From Pseudomonas sp. NKUCC02_KPG (GTDB lineage Bacteria > Pseudomonadota > Gammaproteobacteria > Pseudomonadales > Pseudomonadaceae), in contig NZ_JAHKRC010000014.1 in assembly GCF_019345465.1 (NCBI RefSeq), forward strand, positions 85,294-149,293: a DNA stretch of 64,000 nucleotides, read 5' to 3'. The notes below the pieces were generated by a model. The model did not search any database. It was given only the letters and a program-made list of their open reading frames with translations, and was not told the origin of the DNA. The position numbers and the translations under genes were made by a program. Each line of letters starts with the position of its first letter. Positions within the stretch are counted from its first letter, which is position 1. Shown here one piece after another: positions 1 through 8,021 of the stretch.

Positions 1-971
1 TAAATGATCGAGAAGAAGCTGGCGATCAAACCGGCCAGGCCCACCAGGTTCACAAAGCCGCCCATCCAGGTGGAGCCGCCATACGCCTTGCTCAGTGCCT
101 CAACCAGCGGGTTGCCCGAGGCCATCAAGCTGTTCGCGCCCGCGCCACCCGGGCCGATCACCAGGATTAGCAGGGCGAAGGTAGCCAGTACCAGCATGGC
201 GCCGATCAGGCCGCGAGGCAGGTCACGCTTGGGGTTTTTGGTTTCTTCAGCAGCCAGCGGTACGCCTTCGACCGCGAGGAAAAACCAGATCGCGTAAGGA
301 ATGGCAGCCCAGACGCCGACATAACCGAACGGCAGGAAGGGACTGGCGCCCTTGGCTTCGGTGACCGGGATATCCAGCAGGTTGGCGACGCTGAAGTGCG
401 GCACCATCGCGACCAGAAATACCCCCAGGGCAATGGCGGCCACGGCAGTGATGATAAACATCAGCTTGAGCGCTTCACCGACCCCGAAAATGTGGATGCC
501 GATAAAGATGATGTAGAACGCCAGATAGATCATCCAGCCGCCAATCCCGAAGAGCGACTCGCAATAGGCGCCAATAAACACGGCAATGGCTGCGGGGGCG
601 ATGGCGTATTCGATCAGGATCGCGGTACCGGTCAGAAACCCGCCCCAAGGTCCGAAGGCGCTGCGTGCGAAGCCGTAGCCGCCGCCAGCGGTGGGGATCA
701 TCGAAGACAGTTCAGCCAGCGAAAAGCACATGCACAAGTACATGGTGGCCATCAGCAATGTGGCGATAAACATCCCGCCCCAGCCGCCTTGGGCCAGACC
801 AAAGTTCCAGCCGGCATAGTCGCCGGAAATCACATAAGCCACGCCCAGGCCCACCAGCAGGACCCAGCCGGCAGCGCCTTTTTTCAGTTCTCGTTGTTGG
901 AAATATTCGCTGCCGACCTTTTCAAAGTCGACAGAGGATGCCGCCGAAGCGGGAGTAGGTTCGCTAGGCAT
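1..971 (-). CDS. eat: Ethanolamine permease, APC family (3' end cut by window)
   Basis: The first 323 residues of an inner-membrane amino-acid/polyamine/organocation permease are visible; the C-terminal part lies outside the window. After a hydrophilic N-terminus of about 33 residues come successive hydrophobic helices, the first carrying SGDYAGWN at residues 49-56, as in ethanolamine permeases. The ATG at 969-971 is preceded by an AGGTGAACCCC-type leader. It follows an aldehyde dehydrogenase on the same strand and a divergent AcoR-type activator, the arrangement of the Pseudomonas ethanolamine locus, so ethanolamine uptake is inferred from family plus context. A sigma-54 promoter lies about 50 bases upstream. 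The ammonia-lyase genes eutBC would be expected beyond position 1. Confidence 0.88.
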   Translation of the reverse strand, partial: MPSEPTPASAASSVDFEKVGSEYFQQRELKKGAAGWVLLVGLGVAYVISGDYAGWNFGLAQGGWGGMFIATLLMATMYLCMCFSLAELSSMIPTAGGGYGFARSAFGPWGGFLTGTAILIEYAIAPAAIAVFIGAYCESLFGIGGWMIYLAFYIIFIGIHIFGVGEALKLMFIITAVAAIALGVFLVAMVPHFSVANLLDIPVTEAKGASPFLPFGYVGVWAAIPYAIWFFLAVEGVPLAAEETKNPKRDLPRGLIGAMLVLATFALLILVIGPGGAGANSLMASGNPLVEALSKAYGGSTWMGGFVNLVGLAGLIASFFSII

Positions 972-1020
972 GGGGTTCACCTGTTCTTTTATAGTTTGAG
1001 AAAATATGACAGGGAGCAAA

Positions 1021-1035
1021 GCAAGAGCTGGGCCA
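1021..1035 (-). promoter_or_regulatory. Sigma-54 (-24/-12) promoter of the ethanolamine permease
   Basis: Read on the minus strand, this is TGGCCCAGCTCTTGC: the GG and GC doublets have the fixed sigma-54 spacing (TGGC, eight bases, TGC). It sits 50 bases upstream of the permease start and differs by only one base from the element upstream of the dehydrogenase gene. The divergent sigma-54 activator gene supports the call. Confidence 0.8.
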
Positions 1036-1054
1036 CAGGAGCTGACACATCCCT

Positions 1055-1145
1055 TGTAGTCGCTGCCGAAGGCTGCGATTGGACTGCGCAGGCTCCGGAT
1101 AACGGGTTGCTGTGCAACCCTTCGCAGCCTGCGGCAGCGACTACA
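1055..1145. repeat. REP element, family A (GTAGTCGCTGCCG type)
   Basis: Outer arms of 24 bases (1055-1078 and 1122-1145) are near-perfect inverted repeats beginning TGTAGTCGCTGCCG. They enclose a smaller hairpin, GGGTTGC/GCAACCC, at about 1104-1120. The same nested design recurs at 50360 and 52455. It separates the dehydrogenase gene from the permease promoter. Confidence 0.85.
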
Positions 1146-1158
1146 GGAATTGGGGGGG

Positions 1159-2679
1159 TTAGAAGAAGCCCAGCGGGTTGATGTCGTAGCTCACCAGCAG
1201 GTTTTTGGTCTGCTGATAGTGGTCGAGCATCATTTTGTGGGTCTCACGGCCAACGCCGGATTTTTTGTAACCACCGAACGCGGCGTGTGCCGGGTACAGG
1301 TGATAGCAGTTGGTCCACACACGACCGGCCTTGATTGCGCGGCCCATGCGGTAGGCGCGGTTGATGTCGCGGGTCCACAGGCCTGCACCCAGGCCGAACT
1401 CGGTGTCGTTGGCAATCGCCAGTGCTTCGGCTTCGTCTTTGAAGGTGGTGATGCTGACCACCGGGCCAAAGATTTCTTCCTGGAAAACACGCATTTTGTT
1501 GGTGCCCTTGAGCAGGGTCGGCTGGATGTAATAGCCGGTAGCCAGGTCGCCTTCGAGCTTGGCCACGGCACCGCCGGTCAGCAGTTGCGCGCCTTCTTTC
1601 TTGGCGATTTCAAGGTAGGAGAGGATTTTATCGAATTGCTGTTCGGACGCCTGGGCGCCGACCATGGTGTCCGTGTCCAGCGGGTCGCCACGCTTGATCG
1701 ATTCGACCTTTTTCATCACCACTTTCATGAAGTCGTCGTAGATCGACTCTTGAATCAGTGCCCGGGATGGACACGTGCAGACTTCCCCCTGGTTGAAAAA
1801 CGCCAGCACCAAGCCTTCAGCGGCTTTCTCAATGAAGGTTGGCTCTGCCTGCATGATGTCTTCGAAGAAGATGTTCGGCGATTTGCCGCCCAGCTCAACG
1901 GTCGACGGAATGATGTTCTCGGCAGCACATTTCATGATGTGCGAGCCCACTGGCGTAGAGCCGGTGAAGGCGATCTTGGCAATGCGCTTGCTGGTGGCCA
2001 GTGCTTCGCCCGCTTCCTTGCCGAACCCTTGCACCACGTTGAGCACGCCCGGTGGCAGCAGGTCGCCGATCAGTTCCATCAGCACGGTGATGCTCAGCGG
2101 AGTTTGTTCGGCGGGTTTGAGCACCACGCAGTTACCGGCAGCCAGTGCTGGCGCAAGCTTCCAGGCGGCCATCAGCAGCGGGAAGTTCCACGGGATGATC
2201 TGCCCGACCACACCCAGCGGCTCGTGGATGTGGTAGGCCACGGTATTGCCGTCAATTTCGGCGGCACTGCCTTCCTGGGCGCGGATGCAACCGGCGTAGT
2301 AACGGAAGTGGTCGGCGGCCAGGGGCACGTCGGCGTTCAGGGTTTCGCGCACGGCTTTGCCGTTGTCCCAGGTTTCGGTAACGGCCAGCAGTTCGAGGTT
2401 CTGTTCGATACGGTCAGCGATTTTCAGCAGTACCAGAGAGCGCGCCTGCACGGAGGTCGCGCCCCAAGCATCGGCAGCGGCATGGGCGGCGTCGAGGGCT
2501 TTGTCGATGTCTTCTGCGGTCGAGCGCGGGAATTCGGCGATGGCTTTGCCGTTCACAGGCGAGGTGTTAGTGAAGTACTGGCCTTTGACGGGCGCCACGA
2601 ATTCGCCGCCGATGTAGTTACCGTAGCGGCTCTTGAACGAGACGATCGAGCCTTCTGTACCGGGTTGTGCGTAACGCAT
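1159..2679 (-). CDS. exaC: NAD-dependent aldehyde dehydrogenase (ExaC/AcoD type)
   Basis: This 506-residue protein has full family length. It shows the nucleotide-binding and catalytic features of aldehyde dehydrogenases: PWNFP near residue 170, the general-base glutamate in VELGGKSP (Glu262) and the nucleophile in GEVCTCPSR (Cys301), followed by EEIFGPV. The sequence closely resembles the AcoD/ExaC subgroup that oxidises acetaldehyde, which is the product of ethanolamine ammonia-lyase. Its position between the permease and a divergent sigma-54 activator supports that role. Its own -24/-12 promoter lies 66 bases upstream of the start. The exact substrate range is inferred. Confidence 0.92.
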   Translation of the reverse strand: MRYAQPGTEGSIVSFKSRYGNYIGGEFVAPVKGQYFTNTSPVNGKAIAEFPRSTAEDIDKALDAAHAAADAWGATSVQARSLVLLKIADRIEQNLELLAVTETWDNGKAVRETLNADVPLAADHFRYYAGCIRAQEGSAAEIDGNTVAYHIHEPLGVVGQIIPWNFPLLMAAWKLAPALAAGNCVVLKPAEQTPLSITVLMELIGDLLPPGVLNVVQGFGKEAGEALATSKRIAKIAFTGSTPVGSHIMKCAAENIIPSTVELGGKSPNIFFEDIMQAEPTFIEKAAEGLVLAFFNQGEVCTCPSRALIQESIYDDFMKVVMKKVESIKRGDPLDTDTMVGAQASEQQFDKILSYLEIAKKEGAQLLTGGAVAKLEGDLATGYYIQPTLLKGTNKMRVFQEEIFGPVVSITTFKDEAEALAIANDTEFGLGAGLWTRDINRAYRMGRAIKAGRVWTNCYHLYPAHAAFGGYKKSGVGRETHKMMLDHYQQTKNLLVSYDINPLGFF

Positions 2680-2744
2680 GGGGTGTGTCTCCTGGCTTTA
2701 TTGTGCTTATGGGAGGACGCGCTGTGGCGCTGGCAGAAGCAGGA

Positions 2745-2759
2745 GCAAGGGCTGGGCCA
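2745..2759 (-). promoter_or_regulatory. Sigma-54 (-24/-12) promoter of the aldehyde dehydrogenase gene
   Basis: On the minus strand this reads TGGCCCAGCCCTTGC, matching the TGGCAC-N5-TTGC consensus with correct GG/GC spacing. Transcription would start near 2733, giving a leader of about 54 bases. A triple direct repeat lies 63-108 bases further upstream. Confidence 0.85.
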
Positions 2760-2821
2760 TATTTGTGAAAGCCTTGCAGGCCGGGGCTTTACAGGTTTTA
2801 GTCGGTGGTTGGGGGAGGGCT

Positions 2822-2853
2822 GCTGTGACAGCTGTGACACAGCGGCTGTGACA
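2822..2853. promoter_or_regulatory. Triple direct repeat, probable activator (EatR) binding site
   Basis: The nonamer GCTGTGACA occurs three times, at 2822-2830, 2831-2839 and 2845-2853, the last two separated by a 5-base gap. It lies in the 346-base divergent gap, 63-108 bases upstream of the -24 element of the dehydrogenase promoter, which is the usual distance for an enhancer-type site. That the neighbouring activator binds it is inferred. The rest of this gap (2680-3025) shows only the sigma-54 promoter and no open gene. Confidence 0.6.
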
Positions 2854-3025
2854 ATATGTACCGTTCTTGGCGCAACCGATGACCGGCGGGTCAGTTCGTG
2901 ATTGCAAAGGGCTGCAGGCGAGAGGATGCTGGATGTTCGGTTTGGACTGGATCTCTGTAGTCGCTGAGGGCGAGTTGCCTCCGTCGAGCGGGAGACCACC
3001 GAGACAGAGCGGAGAACAATAAGAA

Positions 3026-4912
3026 ATGCACAGTACCGATTTGAGCCGTCACGCACGGCAAGTGATTGATGTCACCCAGGGCCGCCCTCAAGGGTGTGAC
3101 CCGTCTATCGTACGCTCCTGGCAACGTTGCCTGGAGGACTACCATCTCGATCCCGCGCAGACCATTGCCCCGACCGTGCTTGAACAAGGGTGCATTCTCG
3201 AAGGCCGCGAGCGGTTGCAGCAGGTGCTGAAAATTGCCGGTCACGAAATGAACAGCCTGCATCAGCAGCTTTCCGGTGCCGGGCACGCAGTGTTGCTGAC
3301 CGATGCCCGTGGCGTGATTCTCAACTGTGTCACCGCGCCTTCCGAACGCAAGGTGTTCGAGCAGGCCGGGTTGTGGCTGGGAGCTGACTGGAGCGAGGCG
3401 CGGGAGGGCACCAATGGTATCGGCACTTGCCTGGTGGAACGTCAGGCGCTGACGATCCACCAGGACGAACACTTTCGCGGTCGGCACACCGGGCTGACCT
3501 GCTCGGCCAGTCCTGTGTTTGATCCGCAGGGCGAGTTGCTGGCGGTGCTGGATGTGTCTTCGGCACGGCATGAGGCTTCGCGTCAGAGCCAGTTTCATAC
3601 AATGGCGCTGGTCAACCTGTCGGCCAAGATCATCGAGAACAGCTACTTCCTGGGGCATTTCGAAAACCAGTGGCTGTTGCGCTTTCACCTGCAGGCAGAG
3701 TCCGTCGGGCTGTTCAGTGAGGGCATGCTGGCGTTTGATGGTGACGGGATTATTTGCGCGGTTAACCAAAGTGCCTTGAACTTGCTGGGCCACGTACGTG
3801 GGGGGCTGCTTGGGCACGTGGTCGAAAGTGTTTTCGATTGCCAGCGTGATGAGCTTTTTTCTCGGGCCACTGCCCATGCGAGCACCAGTTGGCCGCTGCG
3901 CACCCGCGATGGTCGCCGACTGTTTGCGGCGCTGCGCGGCCAGCCGCGACAAGGGACTGCCCCGGTCGCCGTGCACGTTGAACCCGTTCGCGCGCGCCCA
4001 AGCGGGATTTGTCTGGGGGATGAGGCCCTGCAGGTCGATTTTCGCCGGGCGCTGCGGGTGTTTGAGCGGGATGTGCCGCTGCTGATCAACGGCGAAACCG
4101 GTTCCGGCAAGGAAGCCTTTGCCAAGGCCGTGCACCAGGCCAGTTTGCGCAGCAGCCAGCCTTTCGTGGCACTCAATTGCGCGTCGATTCCGGAGAGCCT
4201 GATCGAGAGCGAGCTGTTCGGTTATCGCGGCGGCAGCTTCACCGGGGCCCGCAAGGAAGGCATGCAAGGCAAATTGCAGCAGGCCGATGGCGGCACCTTG
4301 TTCCTCGACGAAATTGGCGATATGCCACTAGCGCTGCAAACCCGTCTATTAAGAGTGCTGGAGGACCGTCAGGTGGTGCCGATCGGGGGCGAACCGCTGG
4401 AGGTCAACGTGCGCATCATCAGCGCGACTCACCGTAACTTGCAGGAGCGGGTGGCCGACGGCAGTTTTCGCGAGGACTTGTACTACCGTCTCAACGGGCT
4501 GGAAGTCGGCCTGCCAGCGTTGCGCGATCGCACTGACAAGTCGCAGTTGCTGGACTTCTTGCTGGCAGAAGAGGCGGGCGGGCAACCGTTGCGGATCAGC
4601 CTGGGCGCGCGCGAGGCGCTGCTGGCGTTTGCCTGGCCGGGCAACGTGCGCCAATTGCGAAATGTCCTGCGCACCCTGGCGGCTTTGTGTGACGACGATG
4701 TGATCCAGTTCGGCGACTTGCCTGCCACTATTCGCCTGGCTCCGTCCAGGGTCCCCGAACCTTGTGAACACCCGCTTGAGGATGCCGAAAAGCAGGCCTT
4801 GTTGCTGGCGCTCGAACTGCACCGCTGGCACATGACCCATACGGCGCTGCAACTGGGGGTTAGCCGCAATACCCTTTATAGAAAGCTGCGCAAGCATGGG
4901 ATTGAGCGCTGA
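3026..4912 (+). CDS. eatR: Sigma-54-dependent activator of ethanolamine catabolism (AcoR family)
   Basis: This 628-residue regulator has an N-terminal sensory half (GAF-like, about residues 60-200, then a PAS-like segment to about 300), an AAA+ domain (about 325-550) and a C-terminal Fis-type helix-turn-helix (about 590-625). Walker A is GETGSGKE at residues 356-363 and the Walker B region is LFLDEIGD. The sigma-54 contact loop reads GSFTGA (403-408) rather than GAFTGA. It is transcribed away from the dehydrogenase and permease genes, both of which carry sigma-54 promoters. The ethanolamine role rests on this context and on the known Pseudomonas locus. Confidence 0.85.
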   Translation: MHSTDLSRHARQVIDVTQGRPQGCDPSIVRSWQRCLEDYHLDPAQTIAPTVLEQGCILEGRERLQQVLKIAGHEMNSLHQQLSGAGHAVLLTDARGVILNCVTAPSERKVFEQAGLWLGADWSEAREGTNGIGTCLVERQALTIHQDEHFRGRHTGLTCSASPVFDPQGELLAVLDVSSARHEASRQSQFHTMALVNLSAKIIENSYFLGHFENQWLLRFHLQAESVGLFSEGMLAFDGDGIICAVNQSALNLLGHVRGGLLGHVVESVFDCQRDELFSRATAHASTSWPLRTRDGRRLFAALRGQPRQGTAPVAVHVEPVRARPSGICLGDEALQVDFRRALRVFERDVPLLINGETGSGKEAFAKAVHQASLRSSQPFVALNCASIPESLIESELFGYRGGSFTGARKEGMQGKLQQADGGTLFLDEIGDMPLALQTRLLRVLEDRQVVPIGGEPLEVNVRIISATHRNLQERVADGSFREDLYYRLNGLEVGLPALRDRTDKSQLLDFLLAEEAGGQPLRISLGAREALLAFAWPGNVRQLRNVLRTLAALCDDDVIQFGDLPATIRLAPSRVPEPCEHPLEDAEKQALLLALELHRWHMTHTALQLGVSRNTLYRKLRKHGIER

Positions 4913-4930
4913 ACAGAGCGACTTCACGTG

Positions 4931-4994
4931 TGTGGGAGCTGTGGTCTGCCTGGCAAACCGCGGTGATGTCATCGCGAGCAAGCCCGCTCCCACA
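4931..4994. repeat. REP element, family B (GTGGGAGC type)
   Basis: TGTGGGAGC at the left end pairs with GCTCCCACA at the right end. The right half carries the conserved TCGCGAGCAAGCCCGC core and the left half is degenerate. It lies between the activator gene and mpl. Confidence 0.75.
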
Positions 4995-5059
4995 TGAATC
5001 ATCAGGTGCGAAAAGAACCCCCCTGCGCTACCCTTCGCCGATGATTTACGAGGTCGACT

Positions 5060-6409
5060 ATGCACATTCATATTCTTGGTATTTGCGGCACTTTCATGGG
5101 TTCGCTGGCGGTTCTGGCCAAAGAACTGGGCCATCACGTTACCGGCTCTGACGCTAACGTCTATCCGCCAATGAGCACCCAGCTGCAGGCTCAAGGTATC
5201 GAATTGACTCAGGGCTATGACCCGTCTCAGCTCGATCCGGCTCCGGATGTGGTGGTGATCGGCAACGCGCTGTCGCGGGGCAACCCGGCAGTGGAGTATG
5301 TGCTGAACAAAGGCCTGCCCTATGTCTCGGGCCCGCAATGGCTGGCCGACCATGTGCTGCAGGGTCGCTGGGTGTTGGCCGTGGCCGGCACCCACGGCAA
5401 AACCACCACCAGCAGCATGCTGGCCTGGGTCCTGGAACACGCGGGTATGGCGCCGGGGTTCCTGATTGGTGGCGTGCCGCAAAACTTTGCCGTGTCGGCC
5501 CGTTTGGGTGACACCCCGTTCTTTGTGGTGGAAGCCGACGAATATGACAGCGCGTTTTTCGACAAGCGTTCGAAATTCGTTCACTACCGTCCGCGCACGG
5601 CGATCCTGAACAATCTTGAGTTCGATCATGCCGACATCTTCCCGGACTTGCCGGCCATTGAGCGTCAATTCCATCATTTGGTGCGCACCATTCCGAGTGA
5701 AGGGCTGGTGATCCATCCGACCACAGAGCCTGCCTTGCAGCGTGTGATCGAGATGGGTTGCTGGACGCCGGTGCAAACCACGGGCGAGGGCGGCCAATGG
5801 CAAGCTCGCCTGCTCAGTGACGATGGTTCGCGTTTTGAGGTGCTGTTTGACGGCGTCCTGCAGGGCACCGTCGACTGGGACATGACCGGCCAGCACAACG
5901 TGGCCAATGCCTTGGCGACCTTGGCTGCTGCACGCCATGTGGGCGTTGTGCCGAGCCTGGCAATTGATGGCTTGAGTGCCTTCAAAAGCGTGAAACGCCG
6001 TATGGAAAAAGTCGCTGAAGTTAACGGTATTACCATCTACGACGACTTTGCCCACCACCCGACCGCGATTGCGACCACCCTCGACGGCCTGCGCAAGCGC
6101 ATCGGTGATGCACCGCTGATTGCCGTGATTGAGCCGCGCTCCAATTCCATGAAGCTTGGTGCCCACCGTGATGGTCTGCCGCAAAGTGTGGTGCAGGCCG
6201 ATCACGTGGTCTGGTACGCACCGGCCAATCTGGGATGGGATCTGGCGGCGACGGTTGCGTCGAGTCCTGTGCCGACCAAGGTGTGCGATTCGCTGGAAGC
6301 CATCATTGCCGAGGTCAAGGCTCAGGTTAAGCCGGGCGCCCATGTGGTGATCATGAGCAACGGTGGCTTCGGCGGCCTGCATGGCAAGCTGGCGGACGCG
6401 CTGCAATGA
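5060..6409 (+). CDS. mpl: UDP-N-acetylmuramate:L-alanyl-gamma-D-glutamyl-meso-diaminopimelate ligase
   Basis: This cytoplasmic Mur-ligase paralogue reattaches recycled murein tripeptide to UDP-MurNAc. The 449 residues match the family length. The N-terminal Rossmann region begins HIHILGICGTFMG and the ATP loop is GTHGKTTT (residues 110-117). FVVEADEYDSAFFDKRSKF, diagnostic for Mpl rather than MurC, follows, with a C-terminal DDFAHHPTAI motif. The ATG has GAGG eight bases upstream. Its stop overlaps the ubiX start by four bases, so the two are probably co-translated. Confidence 0.96.
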   Translation: MHIHILGICGTFMGSLAVLAKELGHHVTGSDANVYPPMSTQLQAQGIELTQGYDPSQLDPAPDVVVIGNALSRGNPAVEYVLNKGLPYVSGPQWLADHVLQGRWVLAVAGTHGKTTTSSMLAWVLEHAGMAPGFLIGGVPQNFAVSARLGDTPFFVVEADEYDSAFFDKRSKFVHYRPRTAILNNLEFDHADIFPDLPAIERQFHHLVRTIPSEGLVIHPTTEPALQRVIEMGCWTPVQTTGEGGQWQARLLSDDGSRFEVLFDGVLQGTVDWDMTGQHNVANALATLAAARHVGVVPSLAIDGLSAFKSVKRRMEKVAEVNGITIYDDFAHHPTAIATTLDGLRKRIGDAPLIAVIEPRSNSMKLGAHRDGLPQSVVQADHVVWYAPANLGWDLAATVASSPVPTKVCDSLEAIIAEVKAQVKPGAHVVIMSNGGFGGLHGKLADALQ

Positions 6410-7035
6410 GCGGCCCGGAGCGTATAACCCTGGCCGTCACCGGCGCATCGGGCATGCAGTACGCCTTGCGCTTGCTCGACTGCCTGGTGCGAGAGGATCG
6501 CGAAGTGCACTTCCTGATCTCAAAGGCGGCGCAGTTGGTGATGGCCACTGAAACCGACGTCAGCCTGCCGGCCAAACCGCAGGCGATGCAGGCGTTCCTG
6601 ACTGAATACACCGGGGCTGCTGCCGGACAGATTCGGGTGTACGGCAAGGAAGACTGGATGTCGCCGGTGGCTTCGGGGTCGGGAGCTCCGGCAGCGATGG
6701 TGGTGGTGCCCTGTTCGACCGGCACGCTGTCGGCGATTGCCACTGGCGCCTGCAATAACTTGGTGGAGCGGGCGGCCGATGTGACCCTCAAGGAGCGCCG
6801 CCAGTTGATTCTGGTGCCCCGTGAAGCGCCGTACTCCAGCATCCATCTGGAGAACATGCTCAAGCTGTCCAATATGGGCGCGGTGATCATGCCAGCGTCC
6901 CCCGGCTTTTATCATCAGCCACAGACCATCGATGATCTGGTGGATTTTGTGGTGGCGCGCATTCTCAACCTGCTCAATATCCCCCAGGACATGCTCCCGC
7001 GTTGGGGTGAACACCATGTGGGCGGCGATGAATAA
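6406..7035 (+). CDS. ubiX: Flavin prenyltransferase UbiX
   Basis: The enzyme makes prenylated FMN, the cofactor of UbiD-type decarboxylases used in ubiquinone synthesis. The 209-residue protein starts with the flavin-binding loop TGASG (residues 12-16). It has the conserved PCSTGTLSAIATG segment and RREAPYSS-like residues (VPREAPYSSIHLENM), followed by the ASPGFYHQP signature. The start codon overlaps the mpl stop (ATGA). A small lipoprotein gene begins within its last codons. Confidence 0.95.
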   Translation: MSGPERITLAVTGASGMQYALRLLDCLVREDREVHFLISKAAQLVMATETDVSLPAKPQAMQAFLTEYTGAAAGQIRVYGKEDWMSPVASGSGAPAAMVVVPCSTGTLSAIATGACNNLVERAADVTLKERRQLILVPREAPYSSIHLENMLKLSNMGAVIMPASPGFYHQPQTIDDLVDFVVARILNLLNIPQDMLPRWGEHHVGGDE

Positions 7036-7315
7036 GGCGCTGCTGGCCTTGCTGGTGGCGGCTCTGGTGTGTGGTTGCGCCAGCGTACGTACGCTGAACG
7101 CAGCCAAGCCGGGTGCTCCGATTGTCTATTCGGGCACCCGGCTTGACCTGTATGCGTTGCAGGGAGGGTGTTGCGCCAAGGATCGCTTTGGCGCCGATGC
7201 TCCGCGATATCCCGGGCTGGACCTGCCCGCCAGTGCGTTGCTCGACACGGTGGTGTTGCCGTTGTCAGTGCTGACCGTGCTGGGTGTCGGGTTTCAGGCC
7301 AGCGGCGGTTTGTAG
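7028..7315 (+). CDS. Small lipoprotein, YceK/YidQ (DUF1375)-like
   Basis: The 95-residue product begins MNKALLALLVAALVCGCAS, a lipoprotein signal with the acylated cysteine at residue 17 (lipobox VCGC). The body contains YSGTRLDLYAL and a hydrophobic ALLDTVVLPLSVL segment typical of YceK-like proteins. I chose the ATG at 7028 because it places the signal peptide at the start; another in-frame ATG lies at 7016. It overlaps the end of ubiX by eight bases, so it is probably in the same transcript. Function is unknown. Confidence 0.75.
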   Translation: MNKALLALLVAALVCGCASVRTLNAAKPGAPIVYSGTRLDLYALQGGCCAKDRFGADAPRYPGLDLPASALLDTVVLPLSVLTVLGVGFQASGGL

Positions 7316-7330
7316 CGAACGGGTTGCTGG

Positions 7331-7972
7331 CTATTTGCCCAGCTTGCGCAGTTCATCGGACTCAATCACCCGTATGCCGTCCTGCTCTTCCAGCGCCAGG
7401 CGCCAAAGGGCCCGGGCCAGTTGGCATGCTTCGATGCCGTGGTACTTGCCCGGAATCAGTTTGGATAATGGCCCCGCGATCTGCTCCGCCAGTCGCGGTT
7501 CAACGCGGTCGCCGAGCAACAGCGAAGGGCGTGCGATGGTCAGTTGCGGCCAGTTCTGGGCGCGTAGCGATTGCTCCATCTCGCCTTTGACCCGGTTATA
7601 GAACACCGAAGATTTGGGATCGGCGCCAATGGCACTGATCACAATCAGGTGCCGGGCGCCCATTTCCCGTGCCCGTTTGGCGAAAGCCACCACCATGTCA
7701 TGGTCGACTGCGCGGAATGCCGCTTCCGAGCCAGCCTGTTTGATGGTGGTGCCCAGGCAGCAGAAGGCCACATCGACCCGCCCACTCAGCTGGGGCAGGA
7801 ATACGGCTGGATCCCCTACCGGGTTTTCCAGGTGCGGATGCGCTGCCAGAGGCTTGCGCGAAGGGGCAAGCACTCGGGTGATGGTCGGTTCATTGAGCAG
7901 GCGGTCGAGCAACAGCTCACCCGTAAGGCCGGTGGCTCCTGCGAGCAGAATATGTGAAGGCGTCAAGTGCAT
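7331..7972 (-). CDS. NAD(P)-binding Rossmann-fold oxidoreductase (TIP30/HTATIP2-like)
   Basis: The 213-residue protein has the nucleotide-binding motif GATGLTG near the N-terminus and the atypical short-chain dehydrogenase pattern of TIP30-like proteins: VAFCCLGTT, then VISAIGADPKSSVFYNRVKGEME with the Tyr-x3-Lys pair. I chose the ATG at 7970-7972 because AGGGAG stands seven bases before it; an upstream ATG at 7993 lacks such a site. It converges with the lipoprotein gene and lies 49 bases downstream of the MORN-peptidase gene on the same strand. The substrate is unknown. Confidence 0.85.
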   Translation of the reverse strand: MHLTPSHILLAGATGLTGELLLDRLLNEPTITRVLAPSRKPLAAHPHLENPVGDPAVFLPQLSGRVDVAFCCLGTTIKQAGSEAAFRAVDHDMVVAFAKRAREMGARHLIVISAIGADPKSSVFYNRVKGEMEQSLRAQNWPQLTIARPSLLLGDRVEPRLAEQIAGPLSKLIPGKYHGIEACQLARALWRLALEEQDGIRVIESDELRKLGK

Positions 7973-8021
7973 AGTGTTTCTCCCTTGATACAACCAGCGT
8001 AGCCATTCCAGGGTTATTTGC

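Noticed and set aside
1055..1145. REP hairpins read as intrinsic terminators
   Set aside because: The stems are strong but none of the REP copies is followed by a T-run, and copies also lie between co-oriented genes.
1150..2901. 583-codon open frame on the plus strand opposite the aldehyde dehydrogenase gene
   Set aside because: It is a shadow of GC-rich codons of the real gene: the translation is rich in His, Gln, Gly and Val without family motifs, and the minus-strand frame has a complete conserved enzyme.
4349..6406. 685-codon open frame on the minus strand opposite the eatR end and mpl
   Set aside because: It spans two unrelated genes and a REP element, shows no domain, and mpl with its Mur-ligase motifs lies on the other strand.
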